NCBI GenBank assembly: GCA_035942035.1 | Contig: DASZDK010000089.1 | Coordinates: 6,965-70,964, forward strand | Direction of reading: 5' to 3' | DNA length: 64,000 nucleotides | Source of the DNA: JAHWJR01 sp035942035 | GTDB lineage: Bacteria; Actinomycetota; Acidimicrobiia; Acidimicrobiales; CADCSY01 | Part shown: positions 44,477 through 52,199 of the stretch, one piece after another | How the letters are laid out: every line of letters starts with the position of its first letter | Position numbering within the stretch: position 1 is the stretch's first letter | The notes under the pieces: model-generated | The model's database searches: none | What the model was told of the DNA's origin: nothing | The model's input: the letters and a program-made list of their open reading frames with translations, nothing else | Position numbers and translations under genes: made by a program

Positions 44477-46063
44477 TCAGCCTCCACCGACACGAGCGGC
44501 CCTCTCCTCGCTGGTCCCGTCGTGCCGACCGGCCGCACCGGGGCGGCCCGAGCCGCTCTCCTCTGCCGCGGCGGGGCCTGGGCGATCCGCTGGTCTGCCA
44601 GGCGACCTGAGCGCCAGCACACCGGCGACGGCAGCCGGCGGCCCCAAGGCGAGGACGGGCAGCGAATACCGGTAGTCGAAGCTGGACGCGGCTGCCGGGA
44701 CCAGCCACATGAGGACGCCCGATACGCTCAGCATGACCGCTGCACCGACGAGCCGACGAGGTGCTGACCGGAGACGGCGGACGGCCACCAGGCCCAGCAG
44801 AAGGGACAGCCCGAGGAACGGGCCAGGAGCATGGACGAGCTTCTGGTAGGCGCGTAGCGGGCGGGCGAGCCCCGGCTCGATCTCCGGTGAGATCTGCCGG
44901 TCGTGGAAGCCATGACTCGCAGGGATGCGCGAGTACTGCACGACCTCACCCGGCCAGGTCCAGTTCCAGAGGTACGGGTCGCTGGGCGGGGTCGCCGGGT
45001 ACCACGGACCGGTCGGGAACGAGGTCGGGAACTCCAGCAGCTCCGCCGGACCCTCGCGCGGTCCCGTCCTCCGCAACGGCTGCACGTAGTGCCACAGGTC
45101 GCCCGCCACGGTGCGCACGTAGTCCACCGGCTGCGCCGCGATGGCTTTGAGGGCGAAGGACTGCGCAATGGCCTCACGGTCGGTCCCTGGGGGCATCTCC
45201 GGGTCCCGCAGTGGTGAATCCGGGTTCCATACGTACCAGTCGGAGCCCTCGCGGTCCACGGGAGCACGCGGGTCGCACAGCCGCCGCTCGTCTGGGGTGA
45301 GGTCCAGCTGCGTGCAGTCGGCGAAGGGAGATACCCGGCCGTAGAGGTAGTAGCCGTCGTAGGCCACGATCCCGTAGCTGCCGTGCAGCGAGTGGAACCA
45401 TCCCACGTAGGCGAGGAGGGGCAAGGTCCACGTGGCGAGGAAGGCGACGAGGACCTTCAGGGGGACCCGACGTAGCAGCAGGTACCCGAGCGCCGGAACG
45501 AGCAGGACCACGCCGTTCGTCCTCGTCAGCGCCGTCGCAGCAAGGAGCAGGCCCGCACCTCCGGCAGCCAGCCAGCCAGGTAGCTCTCGCCACAGGAGCA
45601 GGGCGAAGGCGGCGACGAACAACGCCTGGAAGAGGGCCTCGCTCAGCACGAAGTGCTCCACTGCCACCTGGTACCCGTCGAGCACGAGCGGCGCAGCACC
45701 GGCGGCGCCGAGCCATCGTCCGGCGCCCATGCGGCGCAGCACCACGTACAGCAGCACTCCTGCACCGAGTGCCAGCAGGTGTTGTGTCAGCGGGACGACG
45801 CGGAAGTGCGGGTCTGCGATGCTCAGGATCCGCAAGAACAGGGCGTAACCGATCGGCCGGATGACGTCGGGCTGCAGGTGGTCTGCGTTGTAGAGGTAGC
45901 TGAAGGAGTCCTGGACGAACTCGAAGGCCGGCCGGTAGGCGACCATGGTGCCCAGGCGGACCAATCCGCCCACGACGAGCACGGCGATGATGGGTGCGTG
46001 GTGGTGCGCCGCACGCCACAGAAGGGCTCCGCGGCCTGGGGTGCGGCGGTCGAGCTCAGGCAC
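44477..46063 (-). CDS. Polytopic membrane glycosyltransferase-like protein
   Basis: A 528-residue protein with about ten membrane helices. The first outside loop has RPAFEFVQDSFSYLYNADHL, an acidic stretch in the place where GT-C enzymes carry catalytic Asp/Glu, and a large outside loop (about 230-395) with several Trp and Pro. Helices resume around 400. The C-terminal 40 residues are polar and cytoplasmic. I read it as a GT-C type, polyprenyl-donor glycosyltransferase, but it could be another membrane transferase. GTG 46063 overlaps the upstream gene by 8 bases; ATG/GTG at 46111 is possible. Confidence 0.7.
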   Translation of the reverse strand: MPELDRRTPGRGALLWRAAHHHAPIIAVLVVGGLVRLGTMVAYRPAFEFVQDSFSYLYNADHLQPDVIRPIGYALFLRILSIADPHFRVVPLTQHLLALGAGVLLYVVLRRMGAGRWLGAAGAAPLVLDGYQVAVEHFVLSEALFQALFVAAFALLLWRELPGWLAAGGAGLLLAATALTRTNGVVLLVPALGYLLLRRVPLKVLVAFLATWTLPLLAYVGWFHSLHGSYGIVAYDGYYLYGRVSPFADCTQLDLTPDERRLCDPRAPVDREGSDWYVWNPDSPLRDPEMPPGTDREAIAQSFALKAIAAQPVDYVRTVAGDLWHYVQPLRRTGPREGPAELLEFPTSFPTGPWYPATPPSDPYLWNWTWPGEVVQYSRIPASHGFHDRQISPEIEPGLARPLRAYQKLVHAPGPFLGLSLLLGLVAVRRLRSAPRRLVGAAVMLSVSGVLMWLVPAAASSFDYRYSLPVLALGPPAAVAGVLALRSPGRPADRPGPAAAEESGSGRPGAAGRHDGTSEERAARVGGG

Positions 46064-47681
46064 GGTGCGCTTCGGGAGCGTCCTGCGACCGGTGCGAGAC
46101 GGACAGGACACCGGCCGCCACGAGCGCCGCCGCCGCTGCCAGCGCGAGCAACGCCCACGGCTGCCAGCCGCCTGGCGGAACCCACTGCGATCTCCCCATG
46201 AACATCGCTGGGCCGCTCGTCCCGACCGCGTAACGACGGGCGTTCGCCCACAGCGCGACGACGTGCACGGTCGCCACGAGGACGGCGAGGCCCAGTGGAG
46301 CCGCTCTCCGGACCCGGGCAGGAATGCGGAAGGACTGCCGGGTCAGGACCTCACCTGCGGCGAGCGGCACGACCACGACCAAGGCGAGCAAGTACCGACC
46401 GAACACCGGGAACCGGGTCTGCTGGAACACCAGGACGTCGAGCGCGATCCCCAGCACGGTCGTGCCGGCGAGGACGAGGGCGAGTAACCGCCGCTGCGCC
46501 GACGAGGCAACCGCGAGGGCAACCGAAACCAGCGCGACGACGGCCGCAAGCCACAGGGTCGTGGACCACGTCGGCATGGGGACGCTCGACCAGCCGAAGA
46601 TGCCGACCCACTGGTGTGCCCACACGGTCACGTCGGACGGCAGCTGCCGCAGCCCTTCCCAAGCGACGGCGAGGTCGACGCCGGGGTGCGGCTGGTAGAG
46701 CACTTCCCACGCCGCGGTGGCAAGGAGACCGGCGGCGATGACCGCCAGCGCCGGCAGAGCGCGCCGCGGCCGTGCGGCGACGGCGCGCCAGGCGCCCCGA
46801 GGACCGACCTGGTAGACGGCGATCGCCCCGGCGACGACGACCCAGGCCGGTCCTGTCGAGCGCGAGGTCGCCAGCAGCAGGCCGGCGAACGCCGCGCCGG
46901 GCCAGGCCCACCAGGGGGCCTCCCCGGGGCGGCCGCTGCGCAGGGCGATCGTCAGCAGGCAAAGACTGGCGGAGATCTCGAGACCGTTGGTACCCAAGGC
47001 AGACCCCAGGAAGAGCGCCGTCGGCGTCGCTGCGAGCAGGACTCCCGAGACCGAAAGCAGCCCGCCGCTCCGGTCCCAGGCGGCCAGGCACGCCAGTGAC
47101 AGCAGTGCCGCCACCAGCACGGCATTGACCGTCCGACCCGCGTACAGCGCCTCCCGGGCTTCGTCCATCTGCACCATGACGACGCCCGATATGGCGTATA
47201 GGTACGGCTCGTAGGTGCCGACGTAGGCGACCGCCCCCTCGACCGCCGGCGGACGGGGCCGGTCGCCGTTCAGGCAGGTCACCGGTTCGTGGTTCTCGAA
47301 CAGCTGGCAGGGGTACCCCGAGGTGTACGGGTCCAGCCCCTCTGGCAGGTCGAACACGCGGGTGGCGGCGTTGATCCACGCCTCCCGGGTCTCCTTTCCG
47401 GGCCCGTCGCCGAAGGCGAGCACCGGGAGCTGTCCCGGGTCCCCCCGCCACTGCCCGGTCCCGGCGCCGATGGCCTTGACCTGGTGCACCTGCTCGTCAG
47501 GCGCGAACCCGGGCGGGTTGCTGCCCACCCACGCGAGGAGCAACAGAACGAGCGCGATGACGGCCAGCAGAGGCGCCACCGGGCGGTGCAGGAGTCGATG
47601 TCGGCGGGGGCCGGGTCGGCCGGGGCCGGGGTGCGCGTCGTCCGACGCTGGCGGGGCTCTCCGCACCGGAGCAACTGTCAC
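46056..47681 (-). CDS. DUF2142-like polytopic membrane protein
   Basis: A 541-residue protein. After a polar start and first helix (VAPLLAVIALVLLLLAWVG) comes NPPGFAPDEQVHQVKAIG, the acidic motif after the first helix typical of DUF2142 and other GT-C-fold proteins; YVGTYEPYLYAISG and WVGIFGWSSVPMPTW follow the DUF2142 pattern. About eleven helices. DUF2142 proteins are found in glycan clusters and presumed to transfer or polymerise lipid-linked sugars. It overlaps both neighbours by a few bases, in an operon 44477-49252. Confidence 0.75.
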   Translation of the reverse strand: MTVAPVRRAPPASDDAHPGPGRPGPRRHRLLHRPVAPLLAVIALVLLLLAWVGSNPPGFAPDEQVHQVKAIGAGTGQWRGDPGQLPVLAFGDGPGKETREAWINAATRVFDLPEGLDPYTSGYPCQLFENHEPVTCLNGDRPRPPAVEGAVAYVGTYEPYLYAISGVVMVQMDEAREALYAGRTVNAVLVAALLSLACLAAWDRSGGLLSVSGVLLAATPTALFLGSALGTNGLEISASLCLLTIALRSGRPGEAPWWAWPGAAFAGLLLATSRSTGPAWVVVAGAIAVYQVGPRGAWRAVAARPRRALPALAVIAAGLLATAAWEVLYQPHPGVDLAVAWEGLRQLPSDVTVWAHQWVGIFGWSSVPMPTWSTTLWLAAVVALVSVALAVASSAQRRLLALVLAGTTVLGIALDVLVFQQTRFPVFGRYLLALVVVVPLAAGEVLTRQSFRIPARVRRAAPLGLAVLVATVHVVALWANARRYAVGTSGPAMFMGRSQWVPPGGWQPWALLALAAAAALVAAGVLSVSHRSQDAPEAHRA

Positions 47682-49252
47682 CCGACGGACCGCTTGTTCC
47701 GGATCTCCGTCGAGCCGGCGGGGGGCGTCACCTCATCGTTGCCGGCCACCGACGTGGTCGGCTTCGGACCTTGCTCGTGGTAATCGGCCTCCACGTTGAC
47801 CGTCCAGATGTCGTGCTGTGAGCCGGTGATGATGTTCTCCGCCGTCAGCATCGCGGTGAGCATCGAGTGGTCCTGGTTGTTGTAGCGGTGCATGCCGTTG
47901 CGGCCGACGGGGTGCACGTTGGGCACCTCGGCGTCCATCCACTTGCGGATGGTCTCGACGGCGGCGGCGTAGGTTTCGTCGTAGATGGGATAGGCCTTGG
48001 GCATTCGCACGACGAAGCCTCGCTCGACGTCATGCTCCTGTACCAGTCCCAGGTCCGCGAGCTCCCGCTTCGCCAGGGCGATCAGCTCACCGTCGTCCAT
48101 GGTCCACAGCCGGTCGCCCACCGTGACGAAGTACTCGAGGCCGAGGCAGGTGCGCCCCTCCTTGACCAGGTACGGTGACCATGAGCCGTAGTTCTGGATG
48201 CGGCCCACGTTCACCTCTGGGGAGTGGATGTAGATCCAGTTGTCCGGGAATCCCCGCTCCTCGGGCACGACCAGGGCCACGGTGAGGAAGTCGCGAAACT
48301 TCAAGGCGCGCGCCGCGTCCTGGACGTGCGCTGGTGCGGGCGGGTCCATGGAGAGGACCAGCGAGGGCAGCGCCATCGAGGAGATCACGTGGTCGGCCTC
48401 GTAGCGGTGCTCCTGCCCGAGATCAGTGCGCCTGGCCTCAGGTGCACCTGCCCCAGGGCCGTAACCACCCGTGACCTGCGTGGTCACGGCCACCGCGCCC
48501 TTGCCGGGTTCGCGGTGGACGGCCCGGACCTTCTCTTCCAGCACGACCTTGCCGCCCTGCGCCGTGACCTTCTGCCCGGCCGCCTCCCACATCATCCCGG
48601 GCCCGTACTTCGGGTATTGGAACTCCTCGATGAGAGATGTGATGTCTTTCCGGTTGCGCTTCGGTATCAGCGCGTTGAGGATCGCGTTCGACAGATTGAG
48701 GTTCTTGATGCGCTGCGCCGCCCAGTCGGCCTGGATCTCGGTCGCCTTCATGCCCCACAGCTTCTCGGTGTAGGTCTTGAAGAAGATCCGGTAGAGCCGC
48801 CAGCCGAAGCGCGCTGCCGTCCAGCCCTCGAAGTTCGACTGGTCCTTGGGCGGGTGCACGCGCACCCACGCGTAGGAGAGAACGCAGAGCACGGCCTGAA
48901 GAAGCCCGAGGTTCTTCAGCGCATTCGACGCCTTCAATGGGTAGTCGTACAGCTTCCCCTTGTAGAAGATCCGCGACATGCGCGGACGCATCATGAAGTC
49001 CTCGTCGGGAAGGATCTCGTGCCAAAGGGCTTCTACCTCGGGAACCTTCGTGAAGAAGCGGTGGCCGCCGATATCGAATCGCCAGCCCTCCCGCTCGGCG
49101 GTGCGGCTGATGCCGCCCACCATGGCATCGCCTTCGAGCACCGTGACGGCGACGTCGTGCTGGCTGAGGACGTAGGCGGCGGTGAGACCGGCGGGGCCGG
49201 CACCTATGACAACGACCTCCGGTCGGCCGGCCTGCACAGGACTGGTTGCCAC
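47678..49252 (-). CDS. FAD-dependent oxidoreductase, UDP-galactopyranose-mutase/amine-oxidase-like
   Basis: A 524-residue flavoprotein: VVIGAGPAGLTAAYVLSQ, LEGDAMVGGISRTA, FDIGGHRFFTKV, SRIFYKGKLYDYPLK, FKTYTEKLWGM and NQDHSMLTAMLTAENI. FDIGGHRFF and YPL resemble UGM and other NAD(P)/FAD proteins of polysaccharide clusters. UGMs make UDP-galactofuranose, but at 524 residues this one is longer, so a ring-contracting or oxidising role on another sugar is also possible. The GTG at 49252 has GAGG ahead. Its stop overlaps the DUF2142-like start as GTGA. Confidence 0.78.
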   Translation of the reverse strand: MATSPVQAGRPEVVVIGAGPAGLTAAYVLSQHDVAVTVLEGDAMVGGISRTAEREGWRFDIGGHRFFTKVPEVEALWHEILPDEDFMMRPRMSRIFYKGKLYDYPLKASNALKNLGLLQAVLCVLSYAWVRVHPPKDQSNFEGWTAARFGWRLYRIFFKTYTEKLWGMKATEIQADWAAQRIKNLNLSNAILNALIPKRNRKDITSLIEEFQYPKYGPGMMWEAAGQKVTAQGGKVVLEEKVRAVHREPGKGAVAVTTQVTGGYGPGAGAPEARRTDLGQEHRYEADHVISSMALPSLVLSMDPPAPAHVQDAARALKFRDFLTVALVVPEERGFPDNWIYIHSPEVNVGRIQNYGSWSPYLVKEGRTCLGLEYFVTVGDRLWTMDDGELIALAKRELADLGLVQEHDVERGFVVRMPKAYPIYDETYAAAVETIRKWMDAEVPNVHPVGRNGMHRYNNQDHSMLTAMLTAENIITGSQHDIWTVNVEADYHEQGPKPTTSVAGNDEVTPPAGSTEIRNKRSVG

Positions 49253-49315
49253 AGAGCACCTCGCGTAGAGAGGGAGCGCGTGCGTCGGCTGACAGGGCGC
49301 GCCGACATCGGACTC

Positions 49316-49349
49316 CGAACGTTCGACTGAAGTTCCAGGTTAACGAACT
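49316..49349. promoter_or_regulatory. Palindromes in the divergent region 49253-49485
   Basis: CGAACGTTCG (49316-49325) is a perfect 10-base palindrome, and AGTTC/GAACT (49331-49335, 49345-49349) flanks GTTAAC, itself a palindrome. The region lies between two divergent transcripts and may hold an operator. No known binding site is matched. Confidence 0.35.
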
Positions 49350-49472
49350 GCGTGTCGGGAGCAACGATCGGGGGTGAAGCGCTGTGACAGCCCACACTGT
49401 GGACAGAAGTCCAACGTTGATGAACCCGAGCGGTGACGGGCGGCGGGCACCCGTCGCCCCAGGCCGGGCAAC

Positions 49473-49478
49473 TACGCT
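49473..49478 (+). promoter_or_regulatory. Candidate leaderless -10 element for the GT2 gene
   Basis: TACGCT lies 7 bases before the GTG at 49486 and supports that start over GTG 49384, whose extra 34 codons have poor third-position GC. Confidence 0.45.
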
Positions 49479-49485
49479 GTCCTGG

Positions 49486-50247
49486 GTGTCTACCGTCCTT
49501 GCGTCCACACCGGTGTTCGAGGGGGCCACCATCGTCCTGCCGGTGGTGACCGAGACGGACGCGCTGGAAGAGACGGTGCGGCGCCTGTGGGAGACCAGCG
49601 AAGCCGACATCGCCGAGATGCTGATCGTGGTCTGCGACCGGACGTCGTCCGAGAGCCTCGAGCGGTGCCACCGTCTCCAAGCCGATGCCGCCAACCGGGT
49701 GCGGCTCCATCATCAGCGCCTGCCGTTCCTCGGCGGCGCCATGCGGGAGGCGTTCGAGCTCGCCGCCGGCAGCCACGTCGTGATGATGGCCAGCGACCTC
49801 GAGACCGACCCGGCCACCGTCCCCCGCTTGATCCAGGTCGCCAAGGAGCACCCCAATGCCATGGTCACCGCCTCCCGGTGGAGAGCGAGCGGTGGGTTCT
49901 CGGGCTACGGGCGTCTGCGAGTGGGCCTCAACTGGGCGTTCCAACGTCTCACCTCGGTGGTCTACCGCACACAGCTGACCGACGCCACCTACGGGTTTCG
50001 GTTGTTCCCGGCCGCGCTCCTTCGGGCCATCAGTTGGGAGGGGCTCCGCCACGAGTTTCTCCTGGAGACGCTGCTCAAGCCTCTGCGGTTGGGCGTGGAG
50101 GTCTTCGAGGTGCCCACCCGATGGACCCCGCGCCAGGAAGGCCAGTCCCAGAACTCACTGTCCACGCAGGCCCGCTATCTGACGACCCTCGTGCGTACTC
50201 GCGTCGCCACGCCCGAGCGCTTGCTCCGCGTCAACCACCCCGTTTGA
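49486..50247 (+). CDS. GT2 family glycosyltransferase
   Basis: A 253-residue GT-A enzyme: ATIVLPVVTETDALEETVRRL, ADIAEMLIVVCDRTS, MASDLETDPATVPRLI, with the metal-binding acidic pair, TYGFRLFPAALLRAI and FEVPTRWTPR. It resembles polyprenyl-phosphate mannosyl/glucosyl synthases, which charge the lipid donors that GT-C enzymes use, so it could supply donors for the membrane transferases nearby. No membrane helices. GTG 49384 is an alternative start. Confidence 0.8.
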   Translation: MSTVLASTPVFEGATIVLPVVTETDALEETVRRLWETSEADIAEMLIVVCDRTSSESLERCHRLQADAANRVRLHHQRLPFLGGAMREAFELAAGSHVVMMASDLETDPATVPRLIQVAKEHPNAMVTASRWRASGGFSGYGRLRVGLNWAFQRLTSVVYRTQLTDATYGFRLFPAALLRAISWEGLRHEFLLETLLKPLRLGVEVFEVPTRWTPRQEGQSQNSLSTQARYLTTLVRTRVATPERLLRVNHPV

Positions 50248-50261
50248 GGAGGCTCCCCCTC

Positions 50262-51173
50262 GTGAGCAACGTCATCGTCACCACCACCATCAATGCGCCT
50301 ACGAAAGCGGTGGAGCTCTTCGACGCTCTTCCCGGATGGGAGCTGGTGGTGATCGGTGACCGCAAGACCCCCGATGACTACCGGCTTCAGCACGGTACCT
50401 ACGTCGGCGTCGCCGACCAGGAGAAGATCGACAAGGAGCTGTCCGACCTCATCGGCTGGAACTGCATCCAGCGCCGCAACTTCGGGTTGCTGGTCGCCCA
50501 CCAGATGGGTGCCGAGACCGTTGCCGTGGTCGACGACGACAACATCCCGTACGAGGGCTGGGGCAGCGATCTGCTGCTCGGCCGAGAGGTGGAGGCGACT
50601 GTCTACCGCGCCGGGCTCCCGGCTTTCGACCCAGTCGGCGCTACCAACCACCCGCAGCTGTGGCACCGGGGCTATCCCCTGCAGTTGCTTCCGCGCCGCG
50701 ACTACTCCGACAGCACCCGAACGATGGTCCGTGCTGACGTCCAGGCCGACTTCTGGGACGGCGACCCCGACATTGATGCCATCTGCCGGATGCAGTTCGC
50801 TCCCGACTGCCGGTTCGATCCCAACTGCTTCCCCATGGCGTCCGACGGCATCAGCCCGTTCAATTCGCAGAACACCTTTCTCTCCGCTCGCTGGCTCCCC
50901 GACTACTTCCTGTTCCCCCACGTCGGCCGCATGGACGACATCTGGGCCTCCTACTACCTCCAGGGCAAGGGGGCGCGGGTCGTCTACGGCAAGCCTTCGG
51001 TGTTCCAAGAGCGCAACCCGCACGACCTCGTGGTCGACATGAAGCGGGAATATCTCGGTTACGAGAACAACCTGGCCATCGTCGAGGCGGTGGCCGACGA
51101 CCCCGAGGCCCTGCTCCGCTTCCTTCCTCCGGAGTCGCGAGCCGCCTTCGACCGGTACCGCAGCCACTTCTGA
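50262..51173 (+). CDS. STELLO-like (DUF288) glycosyltransferase
   Basis: A 303-residue protein beginning VSNVIVTTTINAPTKAVELF, then WELVVIGDRKTPDDY, the acidic cluster VVDDDNIPYEGWG (about 90-100), NSQNTFLSARW, and HVGRMDDIWASYYLQ. The VTTxNxPT start and VGDxKTP block match the STELLO/DUF288 family, whose plant members are Golgi glycosyltransferase-like proteins that affect cellulose synthase complexes. Reversibly glycosylated polypeptides are the other close fold. GGAGG (50248-50252) lies 9 bases ahead of the GTG. It follows the GT2 gene by 14 bases. Confidence 0.7.
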   Translation: MSNVIVTTTINAPTKAVELFDALPGWELVVIGDRKTPDDYRLQHGTYVGVADQEKIDKELSDLIGWNCIQRRNFGLLVAHQMGAETVAVVDDDNIPYEGWGSDLLLGREVEATVYRAGLPAFDPVGATNHPQLWHRGYPLQLLPRRDYSDSTRTMVRADVQADFWDGDPDIDAICRMQFAPDCRFDPNCFPMASDGISPFNSQNTFLSARWLPDYFLFPHVGRMDDIWASYYLQGKGARVVYGKPSVFQERNPHDLVVDMKREYLGYENNLAIVEAVADDPEALLRFLPPESRAAFDRYRSHF

Positions 51174-51197
51174 CCGCGGTGGGCGCGGCCGTGGTGG

Positions 51198-52199
51198 TCA
51201 GGCTGAGGTGGCCTCGAGGTGCTCGAGCGTCCGGTTGATGCCTTCCTTGAGCGGGATACACGGAGAGAAGCCGAAGGCACATTGCTTGGTGGTGTCCCCG
51301 CCGCGGGCGAAGACGCCCTCCGGCTTGTCCGACATGCCGACGACCCGTGGCTCGTAGCCGCAGGCCGCTGCCGCCTCGGCCGCCAACGCCTTCATGCTGG
51401 TGAAGATGCCGGTCGACAAGTTGAGAGCGCTGCCGTCATCGATCTGGTCCATCGTCAGCAAAACGCCGCGGACGCAGTCGTCGATGTGGATGAAGTCACG
51501 CATCTGCTCGCCGCTTCCCCAGACCACCAGCTCGGGCGCCCCCCGATGCTGCATGGCACGCAGGCAGATGCTCGGGAAGGGATAGGTGAGGTCCTGGTCC
51601 TCGCCGTAGCCGGAGAACGGTCGGTAGGTGACCGACCGGAGCCCATGACGTTGGTAGGCGAGCCGTCCGAGGTACTCATGCGTCAGCTTGGCCCACCCAT
51701 AGGAGAGGTCCGGCACGCCGAACGTCGGCGCATCGCCCTCGAAGCTGATGAGCTCCTCTTTGAGGAGCACGTAGTGCTCGGGCCGCTGGAGGCCGATGGG
51801 GTAGGCGGCGCTGGAGCTGAAGCACACCGACTTGGCCGGGCGGGTCCTGGCTGCCCACTGCCAGTACGCGGCGTCGATTCCTAAGTCGTCTGCCACGGCG
51901 AGCGGGTTGGCCTCGATCACCGCCCGCCCGCCCACGATGGCCGCGAGGTGGAACGCGTAGTCGAAGTCGTCGTCGACGCGCTCCTGGAAGAACTGGCGGC
52001 AGTCAACCGGCGTGAAGTTGAACTGCGGATCGTCGCGGGGGTCGAAGAAGGGCCAGCCGGCCGCCGGGTCGATCGCTCCCGTCAGCGGTGCCAGGCTGTC
52101 GACTGCGTGCACCTCGTCGCCACGTTCGAGCAGCTGACGCACCAGGTGCCGCCCCACGAACCCCGCCGCTCCCGTCACCAGTACCTTGGCCACGACCAC
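51198..52199 (-). CDS. NAD-dependent sugar epimerase, GDP-mannose 3,5-epimerase/fucose synthase-like
   Basis: A 333-residue extended SDR: KVLVTGAAGFVGRHLVRQLL, AFHLAAIVGGRAVIEANP, FSSSAAYPIG, catalytic YGWAKL, YRPFSGYGEDQDLTYPFPS, and RDFIHIDDCVRGV. SYGWAKLTHE and the large YGEDQ loop recall GDP-mannose 3,5-epimerase and GDP-fucose synthase, so a GDP-hexose is the likely substrate. GGGAG precedes the start; GTG 52199 or GTG 52193 are both possible. It overlaps the upstream membrane gene by about 197 bases (see findings). It converges with the STELLO-like gene. Confidence 0.82.
   Translation of the reverse strand: MVVAKVLVTGAAGFVGRHLVRQLLERGDEVHAVDSLAPLTGAIDPAAGWPFFDPRDDPQFNFTPVDCRQFFQERVDDDFDYAFHLAAIVGGRAVIEANPLAVADDLGIDAAYWQWAARTRPAKSVCFSSSAAYPIGLQRPEHYVLLKEELISFEGDAPTFGVPDLSYGWAKLTHEYLGRLAYQRHGLRSVTYRPFSGYGEDQDLTYPFPSICLRAMQHRGAPELVVWGSGEQMRDFIHIDDCVRGVLLTMDQIDDGSALNLSTGIFTSMKALAAEAAAACGYEPRVVGMSDKPEGVFARGGDTTKQCAFGFSPCIPLKEGINRTLEHLEATSA

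Noticed and set aside
49384..49485. Upstream extension of the GT2 gene to GTG 49384
   Set aside because: Third codon positions are often A or T, unlike the gene proper, and a -10 box sits just before GTG 49486.
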